The notes below the pieces were generated by a model. It worked only from the letters and a program-made list of their open reading frames with translations. It was not told where the DNA came from and searched no databases. From positions 1 through 13,664 of the forward strand of contig DAOVXH010000026.1 in the NCBI GenBank assembly GCA_030636255.1: DNA of 13,664 nucleotides. Direction: 5' to 3'. The first letter of the stretch is position 1; each line of letters starts with the position of its first letter. The translations under genes were made by a program, and so were the position numbers. This document shows positions 7,037 through 12,854 of this stretch, piece by piece. Source of the DNA: Methanomassiliicoccales archaeon (GTDB lineage: Archaea; Thermoplasmatota; Thermoplasmata; SG8-5).

Positions 7037-8071
7037 TTATCTCACCCTCCTGTTTCCGCCGCCGCCCATGCTGTGGCCGTCAGGACCTCTGTTCTCAGCT
7101 CTTTGCTTCACATTTGCCTGGTCCCGAACTTCCCTGCCAGTTATGTGCAGGAACACATCCTCCAGTGTTGGTTCAAGGTTCTTCACTGAGGTAATCTTGC
7201 CGCCGCCGGCTCGGACTGTGTCCAGTATGATGTCAAAAGCATCGTCACCATTTGCCTGAACCTTGATTTTTGTATTGTCTAGTCTGGAAATTGTTTTCAC
7301 GCATTCACAGGCCTGGAGAGTCTCGACCATTGTGTTTGTCAGGTTTGGAATGTTCATTTCTGTGACCAGATTGTCATTGCCGGAAATCATCTTCTTCAGA
7401 TTTTCTGGAGTGTCCAGTGCTACAATCTTTCCCCTGTCAATTATGCCCAGGCGGTCGCAGAGCATATCAGCTTCCACCATCATGTGGGTCGTCAGAATAA
7501 TTGTTGTATTGAGCTCTGTGTTTAATTTTCGAATGAATTCCCTAATCTCGGCCGTGGATTGCGGATCCAGTCCCAGGGTTGGCTCGTCTAGAAATAGAAT
7601 CTCAGGCTCATTGAGAAGTGCTCGAATAACATTAATGCGCTGTTTCATGCCAGTAGAGTAAGTGCCAATCTGTTTGTCCTTCCACTTTTCCATGTGCACC
7701 AGCTTCAAAAGTTCATCAATTTTTTTCTCCATCTGGTCTTTGGACAAATTGTAGAGCTTGGCAAACAGCTTTAGATTTTCATAGGCAGTCAGTCTATCAT
7801 ACATTATCAATTTCTCGGACACCAGGCCAATATGCCCCCTTACCTCATGATCGTCTTTTTTTATGTCCAGGTCCGCAACTGTTGCTGTGCCGTCAGTTGG
7901 CCGGGTCAGGGTACACAACATTCGAATTGTGGTGGTCTTGCCTGCGCCGTTTGGTCCCAGAAATCCGAATATCTCGCCCTTCTTGACATCGAAGGATACC
8001 TTGTCAACTGCCACTAGATCTCCAAACTTCTTTGTCAATTCATTTGTCTGGATGGCTATTTCCTCGGTCAT
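7037..8071 (-). CDS. ABC exporter ATP-binding protein (DrrA/NatA-like, with C-terminal extension)
   Basis: The product has 344 residues and powers export through the adjacent ABC-2 permease. Walker A GPNGAGKT is at 39-46, the signature YSTGM at 138-142, Walker B ILFLDE at 158-163, the D-loop GLDP at 167-170 and the switch His at 196. The Q-loop position reads VSEKL, so the usual glutamine appears to be Glu86. This variant occurs in some archaeal relatives as far as I recall, but the recollection is unchecked. Residues of about 215-310 form the regulatory DUF4162-type tail common to DrrA-like subunits, and the last residues are Gly-rich and basic (GGGGNRRVR). The ATG at 8071 abuts the TAA of the AbrB gene, with GAGTGAG as ribosome site. 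It is the second gene of a three-gene operon. Confidence 0.93.
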   Translation of the reverse strand: MTEEIAIQTNELTKKFGDLVAVDKVSFDVKKGEIFGFLGPNGAGKTTTIRMLCTLTRPTDGTATVADLDIKKDDHEVRGHIGLVSEKLIMYDRLTAYENLKLFAKLYNLSKDQMEKKIDELLKLVHMEKWKDKQIGTYSTGMKQRINVIRALLNEPEILFLDEPTLGLDPQSTAEIREFIRKLNTELNTTIILTTHMMVEADMLCDRLGIIDRGKIVALDTPENLKKMISGNDNLVTEMNIPNLTNTMVETLQACECVKTISRLDNTKIKVQANGDDAFDIILDTVRAGGGKITSVKNLEPTLEDVFLHITGREVRDQANVKQRAENRGPDGHSMGGGGNRRVR

Positions 8072-8323
8072 TTACTCACTCTCGGATTCTTCATTGGCCA
8101 TGTCCATTATGCTCTGGAGATGCTGGTTCATCATTGCAACCATGTCATTGAGAACTTCGGCTTTCATAATCATGATACCTTCCTTGCCAGGCGGTCCATT
8201 GCTAAGCACCAGCAGCTTGTCGCCGGCATTGATTCCCAGGTCGTCTCTCAACTTTGCAGGAAGAACTATCTGGCCTCGCTCGCCCACAGTTGTGCTGCCA
8301 TAGAAATTGTGGTTTTTCATCAT
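8072..8323 (-). CDS. AbrB/SpoVT (MazE-like) swapped-hairpin regulator heading the ABC operon
   Basis: From the ATG at 8323 the product has 83 residues: MMKNHNFYG, then the AbrB swapped-hairpin core STTVGERGQIVLPAKLRDDLGI, NAGDKLLVLSN and GIMIMKAEV, then a helical acidic tail ending NEESESE. GERGQIVLPAKLRDDLGI is the hallmark of this DNA-binding fold, which acts as a dimer. The frame is open up to 8386, but the TATA box at 8352-8360 lies inside that extension and predicts transcription from about 8330, so the shorter form is preferred; an ATG at 8320 is also possible. As first gene of the operon it probably autoregulates the exporter (inference). An out-of-frame ATG at 8331 opens a three-codon ORF in the leader. 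Confidence 0.88.
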   Translation of the reverse strand: MMKNHNFYGSTTVGERGQIVLPAKLRDDLGINAGDKLLVLSNGPPGKEGIMIMKAEVLNDMVAMMNQHLQSIMDMANEESESE

Positions 8324-8351
8324 ATTATCATGGCTGCTCAATCCTGACTGA

Positions 8352-8360
8352 TATTTAATA
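8352..8360 (-). promoter_or_regulatory. TATA box of the AbrB-ABC exporter operon
   Basis: On minus, TATTAAATA is centred about 33 bases before the ATG at 8323, giving a predicted leader of under 10 bases. The same nine-base box precedes the gene at 3593. Confidence 0.55.
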
Positions 8361-8395
8361 CTAATCACTAGAATCATACTTTTCATATTTCGGTA

Positions 8396-9490
8396 TTATT
8401 TTGTTAATGCTATGCCAAGGAGCATAATTCCTGAAACCACATAGGCCAGTCTCACATCTCCTGTGGAAAAAAGCACCAATGCACAGAGCACAGCCCCAAG
8501 AATCCGGCCGGTGTTCAGCAGCATTTCTCTTGTGAGGGAAAGTGATGTTTTCTGCTTTTCCATCCTGTCACTGGCCATGGCAAATAGCAGTATGGGAATC
8601 ATTGGTTGGACAAGGTATAGCCCGCAGATTATTACCAGAAAATATGTTAGATTAGGGGCCATTGAGACTCCCAGGACAAGTGGCGCAGCCAGTAATGCCG
8701 CGTTCTGGACATATTTGTGGCGCTTTCCTTTTCTGTCTGATACCCTGGCAACAATAATGGATGCAATTCCACCCACCAGGGCGAAGAGTGCAAAAACATA
8801 CCCCAGATTGCTTTCCCCCTGGATAAATATCATGGAGATCATTGGGATTGTGGTGAACCATATTCCTTCCTGGCCGCCTTCAAAGAAAAAGCCCAGGGCA
8901 AGTCTTGGCCTCATTCGTTTTATTGTCAGCCGTCCCTTCAATGGCTTTGAGACAGTTGCAGGGCTTATTGCAATCAAAATAGCATTGCTCAGAAGGGCGA
9001 TAAACGCACATCCGAACAGAAAGCCGTATCCCAGAGCATCAATCAAATAACCGCCGATAATGGGGCTTGCAAGGCCTATTACTGGAAACACCAGAAAGAA
9101 GTAGCCGATATGTTCCCCACGATTCTTTTTACTGGTGGTTCGGAGCATCAGAACATTGAACGGAACCCAGAAGCATACAATGTAGACACCGAAGAATATT
9201 GGCGCAACAAAGAGCAGCCAGTGCCCGTCCATGATAATGAAGCTCAGGTAAAATGCACTCACTGCAATCATACCAAGGGCCATCCAGTGTTTTGGCCTGC
9301 CAAAGCCCCGACTGGCAAAGACCAGACAAAGAATGCTGGCTGTGATGAACCCGATTAAATAGAACAGCGAGGCCTCGAAGATGCTGAATCCTGTATTCAC
9401 CAGATACACTATGCTGAAAACACCTGCTAGTGTTCCTGCCAGCGTCACCAGGGACTCGATTGTTAGCAAGTGGGCAATCTCTTTCCGCAT
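8396..9490 (-). CDS. Major facilitator superfamily (MFS) permease
   Basis: The product has 364 residues and is almost wholly hydrophobic, with about eleven or twelve helices. The cytosolic loop SDRKGKRHK after about residue 255 is the MFS loop 8-9 motif (D-R-x-G-[KR]). A matching loop TTSKKNRGEHIGYF and a central basic loop (KPLKGRLTIKRMRPR) between the two halves fit the fold. FFFEGGQEGIWFTTIPM is a distinctive amphipathic opening of the second half. The first loop lacks a clear GxLxDRxGRR. The length is slightly short for the family (usually about 400). The substrate is unknown. ATAAATCA at 9511-9518 on minus is centred 25 bases before the ATG, so it may have its own leaderless promoter although it lies only 37 bases after the DUF2341 gene. 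It ends just before the AbrB operon promoter. Confidence 0.85.
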   Translation of the reverse strand: MRKEIAHLLTIESLVTLAGTLAGVFSIVYLVNTGFSIFEASLFYLIGFITASILCLVFASRGFGRPKHWMALGMIAVSAFYLSFIIMDGHWLLFVAPIFFGVYIVCFWVPFNVLMLRTTSKKNRGEHIGYFFLVFPVIGLASPIIGGYLIDALGYGFLFGCAFIALLSNAILIAISPATVSKPLKGRLTIKRMRPRLALGFFFEGGQEGIWFTTIPMISMIFIQGESNLGYVFALFALVGGIASIIVARVSDRKGKRHKYVQNAALLAAPLVLGVSMAPNLTYFLVIICGLYLVQPMIPILLFAMASDRMEKQKTSLSLTREMLLNTGRILGAVLCALVLFSTGDVRLAYVVSGIMLLGIALTK

Positions 9491-9527
9491 CGGGGCGAAT
9501 GACCTTTCACTGATTTATCGCTTTGTA

Positions 9528-10511
9528 TTATTGCTGGATGGTGATTGTTGGCTCCGGTAGTGCGAAGTTCCGCACTCTTATCCAGTCCCAGTTGGCTCCA
9601 GAATCTCCGGCCTCATGGGTGAATATTCTGGCATAGTACTCTCTACCATCTGCCGAGGCATCAAACTCTACGGTATCATTCCTGTCCCAGTTTTCCAGTA
9701 TTGGCCCCCTGTAGACATTCCATTTGTTTCCGTAGAATTGGCCACTGTATTCCTTCCAATCATTGTTGGAACCGTCCAGGAACATTACTTTCTCTCCTCC
9801 AAAATCGACTCCTCTCTTTCTTATGACAAAGTTACGACCATAATTTCCGATACCCAGCTCTACTTCATTGTCCTTGCTGTACTCTACAATGTTAACCCTG
9901 TAATCATAGCCAGTAAATCTTTGGACCCTTGTTTCCAGAACACATGGGCCTGTGAACCGCTTAATCGAGTCCAAGCTGCAATATCCTGCCGATTGGAGCT
10001 TTATGAGCCCACCTGACTCCGAATAGTTTCCTTGGGGGTGTGGATTGGTCCATTTGTCCGTGTAGATTCCGTCATTGAAATCATCGAACAGCATGAACGT
10101 GTCCTGGCCGCTGGACATGGGGCCGGAGTCATCCTGGCCGTATTCCATGTGTATGGTTTTCATAACTGCCCCGGGTATTGACGGAACCTTTACCCATATC
10201 TTTGTCTCGGCGGTGTTTATCCCACTCTCTATCCAGTACGATAAATACGTGTTTCCGTCAGAATCTACGAACCTGATATCATCGCCATTTGGATGCATTT
10301 CTCCTGTCGATATGGTGCTCTGGGTGTCCACAATGACCTTAATCTGATGTTCTGTCAAAGCGTTCGAGTTGGCAGAATTATCTATCTGGATGGGTATTCC
10401 AATCTCTTCAATGGGCAATGGTTCCCCTTCCTTCCTCTGTCTTTTTCTCTCTATTTTTTGCTCTTTGCTCAATTTTTCTTTCTTTTCCTTTTTCTCTTCT
10501 TTCCTAGGCAT
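9528..10511 (-). CDS. DUF2341-domain protein with a concanavalin-like C-terminal region and no signal peptide
   Basis: The product has 327 residues. Residues 1-36 are a highly charged Lys/Glu tract (KEEKKEKKEKLSKEQKIERK) with no hydrophobic stretch. Residues of about 37-145 match the DUF2341 pattern: IPIQIDNSANSNALTEHQIKV, DIRFVDSDGNTYLSYWIE and IWVKVPSIPGAVMKTIHMEYG. From about 140 to 327, FMLFDDFNDGIYTDKW through DWIRVRNFALPEPTITI resembles the LamG/concanavalin-like partner domain that usually follows DUF2341 in archaeal and bacterial surface proteins. Those proteins are normally exported, so the lack of any signal peptide or anchor is odd. Either it stays inside the cell or is exported by another route. 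The start has GGGGGT 7 bases upstream and a TATA-like AATAAATATTT near 10550. Confidence 0.85.
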   Translation of the reverse strand: MPRKEEKKEKKEKLSKEQKIERKRQRKEGEPLPIEEIGIPIQIDNSANSNALTEHQIKVIVDTQSTISTGEMHPNGDDIRFVDSDGNTYLSYWIESGINTAETKIWVKVPSIPGAVMKTIHMEYGQDDSGPMSSGQDTFMLFDDFNDGIYTDKWTNPHPQGNYSESGGLIKLQSAGYCSLDSIKRFTGPCVLETRVQRFTGYDYRVNIVEYSKDNEVELGIGNYGRNFVIRKRGVDFGGEKVMFLDGSNNDWKEYSGQFYGNKWNVYRGPILENWDRNDTVEFDASADGREYYARIFTHEAGDSGANWDWIRVRNFALPEPTITIQQ

Positions 10512-10547
10512 AAATGTTACCCCCGAAGATTAATGAATAGGTCTGCT

Positions 10548-10560
10548 CTAAATATTTATT
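10548..10560 (-). promoter_or_regulatory. TATA box of the DUF2341 gene
   Basis: On minus, AATAAATATTTAG is centred about 43 bases before the ATG at 10511, leaving a leader of about 17 bases that holds GGGGGT as ribosome site. Confidence 0.45.
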
Positions 10561-10610
10561 ATTAGTTTTTATCATGGCATTTATTGATATGAGTATGCTA
10601 ATTCTGCCAG

Positions 10611-10624
10611 TATATCTATATATG
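10611..10624 (+). promoter_or_regulatory. TATA box of the SCP2-like gene
   Basis: TATATCTATATATG lies with its 3' part about 28 bases before the ATG at 10650. GGAG at 10643-10646, four bases before the ATG, may be a minimal ribosome site on a very short leader. Confidence 0.5.
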
Positions 10625-10649
10625 CATATCTCCATGCTAAACGGAGAAA

Positions 10650-11009
10650 ATGACCTGCCTCAATGAAATATTCCAGCCAATCTGCCAGGAGGTGCAGCGT
10701 GAAGTAAAAAAGTACCTCAGCGGCATCTTAACTTCCGGTTTTATCAAACCATACTTACCGCAGCACTGGGTGTTTATCACAGAATCAGAAACCATCACTT
10801 TCATGGTTGACAAGAAGGGCAATTCCTCGGTTGCTAATGGACAGAGCGAAACCCCGGACGTAACAATAAAAATCGACCATGATTTTATCTGCCAGGCTTT
10901 GAAGACCAGAGAGAAGCCAGACTTTCAGCCCAGCAATTATGATATTAGCTTTCAGACCAAGAAAGGTGAGACTGCTTTCGGGTATTTGAGGAAGCATTTG
11001 GGGCTTTAG
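10650..11009 (+). CDS. SCP2-like (sterol-carrier-protein-2 fold) small protein
   Basis: The product has 119 residues with no signal or membrane helix. The pattern is that of stand-alone archaeal SCP2-fold proteins: a helical N-terminus (CLNEIFQPICQEVQREVKKY), strands WVFITESETITFMVDK and SVANGQSETPDVTIKIDHDFI, a helix, YDISFQTKKGETAFGYLRKHLGL. The paired segments 'G-x-S-x-x-P-D-V-T-I-x-I-D-H-D' and 'K-G-x-x-A-F-x-x-L-R' are typical. The fold binds lipids or other hydrophobic ligands in its known members; the ligand here is unknown. It is a single-gene unit and the last gene with the composition of the main chromosome. Its TAG stop lies 14 bases from the convergent stop of the HEPN-like gene. 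Confidence 0.7.
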   Translation: MTCLNEIFQPICQEVQREVKKYLSGILTSGFIKPYLPQHWVFITESETITFMVDKKGNSSVANGQSETPDVTIKIDHDFICQALKTREKPDFQPSNYDISFQTKKGETAFGYLRKHLGL

Positions 11010-11023
11010 TAACCAAACTCTTA

Positions 11024-11611
11024 TTATGCCTCCAAATCAAGGCGATATATTACAGGAAATGTTTCAGAATATATCATTAATAAGTATTGGCCATATGCCA
11101 TTAGTAATAGGTGATTATACCTTCTTTGATTATTTTTTTGTTTGTATTTTTTCTTCTTGTAAATATCTTTCAATTTTGAAAATTTGGACATGTCAATTAA
11201 TGAAGCATCATAATTTAATTTGTGTACAAATTTATTTCGAATTTCATTAAGGCATATTAAATCGCCAAATAATTCATTGTCAAGTATGTTACTGGCTTTT
11301 AATATTTTTAATTTTTGATAAAATCTAAAATCAATAATTTCATTATAATGCTTAAATTCCTCTTTAATTATTGCATTAATTATATGTTCCCAGTATAGAT
11401 GTAGAATTAAAATTAAAGTTCTTGTGTCTTGAATCTCAAATAAATCTTTTATGTATCTTTTATTGAGTGCTTTTGTCTTTGCTGGTATCATGAAAGAAAT
11501 CATTTCATACATTCCTCTCCCATCAACTAATTTTTTTATGGTTTTAACATTCATTTTGGATATTTGGTCGAACATTTCTTGAAATCTCTCTTCATTTAAG
11601 CTGGCTACCAT
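11024..11611 (-). CDS. HEPN-like protein with an R-X4-H motif
   Basis: The product has 195 residues and is nearly all helical. Residues of about 60-131 fit a HEPN domain: helix TRTLILILHLYWEHIINAIIKEEF, then FYQKLKILKASNIL, then DLICLNEIRNKFVHKL. The last segment carries R125-N-K-F-V-H130, the R-X4-6-H signature that is catalytic in HEPN RNases, so an RNase activity is plausible but not shown. The overall pattern resembles the MtlR/DUF4145-type branch. The tail (150-170) is very basic (YKKKKYKQKNNQRR), fitting nucleic-acid contact. GAGGT overlaps the TGA of the preceding nuclease gene and stands 6 bases before the ATG, so the two are coupled. It ends with tandem TAA stops. It is AT-rich like the two genes upstream. 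Confidence 0.7.
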   Translation of the reverse strand: MVASLNEERFQEMFDQISKMNVKTIKKLVDGRGMYEMISFMIPAKTKALNKRYIKDLFEIQDTRTLILILHLYWEHIINAIIKEEFKHYNEIIDFRFYQKLKILKASNILDNELFGDLICLNEIRNKFVHKLNYDASLIDMSKFSKLKDIYKKKKYKQKNNQRRYNHLLLMAYGQYLLMIYSETFPVIYRLDLEA

Positions 11612-11620
11612 TTTTTTACC

Positions 11621-12802
11621 TCAAAATAAAAACGTAGAATAAAATGCTTCTTTAAACATCAAAATTGGATGTCTATTCAACTCTAAACTTTCTTTCATCA
11701 TTTTTCCTGATATTGGAACAATTAACTGTCCTTTCATTCTTTTTTCTCTGAATATTTTAAATGCGGGCTCAGTGAATCCTGATTTTGAAAATATAACTAA
11801 TGATTTAATACCTAAGCTTTCAATTTTATTGGTAAAATTTCTGGCATCTGGAGCATCTACTTTTTCCTCACAATTTCTACATTCAATAGCTAGAGGACTT
11901 TCAACCATTCTCAAAAATCTATCATTTGATTCATTTTCAACAAATAAATCTATTTCTTCAGTTTTCGTCCTTAGTGGTGCTTCAATAACCCTAAGATTCG
12001 GAATAGAATTTATAATGAATCCAGCAAATTCTTCCAATGTATCTTTCTTCTCTTTGTTAGATTTTGCTTCGTACACTAACTCTAATTTATCACCATATTC
12101 CTGAAAATTGAATGGAGGATATCCTGCGGAGATATCTCTATATTCATAAAGAGCTTGGAGAAAATAATCATTATTTAATTCTTCAATAAAACAGAACCAT
12201 GTAATAACCTTAATCTTTTGTTTTGATAGTTCCTTTTCATCTTCGTGAGTTTTGGGTGGTGGGCCTGTTGAATAAATTATAACTGGTGGTTCTATTTTTG
12301 CTGATTTAATTAATTTAATAAAATCTTCACTTGAAGGTTCATCTCCCTCGTAAAAATCTGCTAAAAGTATTTGTCGTTCAGCACTCTCAAATATTAACTG
12401 GCCAATCTCAATTTTATTACTTATTTTTTTAATTGTTTTATACTGGCCATTATTATTATCCATCCATGTTATTAATGATTCTTTGATATCATCTATTTTA
12501 CTCCAGTGTTTAACATCATTGTTTTGTTCAATTTCAATGTAGCTTCCATGAATATTGACATCTAATCTTACATAATCATCAAATTCAACACACCAGAAAA
12601 AATCATTGACTAATTTTATAATCTCATCTTTTGACATTATTGTTCCATCAACTCTTTCAATTCTCAAAATGGGATATTTGTATATCAAAAATAACTCACT
12701 CATATCTGGTTCATCTTGTTTGATATCATTAATATAGAATGTGTTTTCTTCGTTTACAATAGCCAAATATGTTTTTTTTATATTATTCAATTCTTTCTCC
12801 AC
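11621..12802 (-). CDS. Possible receiver-like domain fused to a PD-(D/E)XK (Mrr/REase-like) nuclease domain
   Basis: The product has 393 residues from a GTG at 12802. A TTG at 12790 has AGGTGGAG 6 bases upstream and is a better-placed start (389 residues). Residues of about 255-365 form a restriction-endonuclease-like core: LEEFAGFIINSIPNLRVIEAP, then EEIDLFVEN (Asp285), then PLAIECRNCEEKV (Glu307, Arg309), then GIKSLVIFSKSGFTEPA. This matches the E-I-D ... E-C-K-N family, but the catalytic Lys is Arg here. Residues of about 140-212 (ERQILLADFYEG, PPVIIYST, KVITWFCFIEEL) resemble a receiver-like alpha/beta domain with Asp149 at the phospho-acceptor place. The final conserved Lys is missing, so this domain call is tentative. 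Residues 1-130 are unrecognised. It lies between the ATPase and HEPN genes on the same strand. Confidence 0.72.
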   Translation of the reverse strand: MEKELNNIKKTYLAIVNEENTFYINDIKQDEPDMSELFLIYKYPILRIERVDGTIMSKDEIIKLVNDFFWCVEFDDYVRLDVNIHGSYIEIEQNNDVKHWSKIDDIKESLITWMDNNNGQYKTIKKISNKIEIGQLIFESAERQILLADFYEGDEPSSEDFIKLIKSAKIEPPVIIYSTGPPPKTHEDEKELSKQKIKVITWFCFIEELNNDYFLQALYEYRDISAGYPPFNFQEYGDKLELVYEAKSNKEKKDTLEEFAGFIINSIPNLRVIEAPLRTKTEEIDLFVENESNDRFLRMVESPLAIECRNCEEKVDAPDARNFTNKIESLGIKSLVIFSKSGFTEPAFKIFREKRMKGQLIVPISGKMMKESLELNRHPILMFKEAFYSTFLF

Positions 12803-12854
12803 CTAATTTCTCATGATTGAATACTAAATAGATGTTATAACCTTTTGGTAACTC

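Noticed and set aside
6756..7259. Open frame of 167 codons on plus across the ATPase/permease junction
   Set aside because: It spans two well-supported minus-strand genes and its translation is low-complexity shadow sequence.
8321..8331. Three-codon upstream ORF (ATG at 8331) in the AbrB leader
   Set aside because: The position fits, but so short a frame can occur by chance and its use cannot be judged from sequence.
8463..9050. Open frame of 195 codons on plus
   Set aside because: It is the antisense shadow of the MFS permease, with no ribosome site or promoter and no recognisable domains.
10441..10510. Pyrimidine-rich, repeat-like tract
   Set aside because: It is the Lys/Glu-rich coding sequence at the start of the DUF2341 gene (AAG/GAA codons), not a separate repeat.
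11010..11030. Attachment site or target duplication at the composition step
   Set aside because: No direct repeat, tRNA end or integrase was seen here, and the other edge is outside the window.
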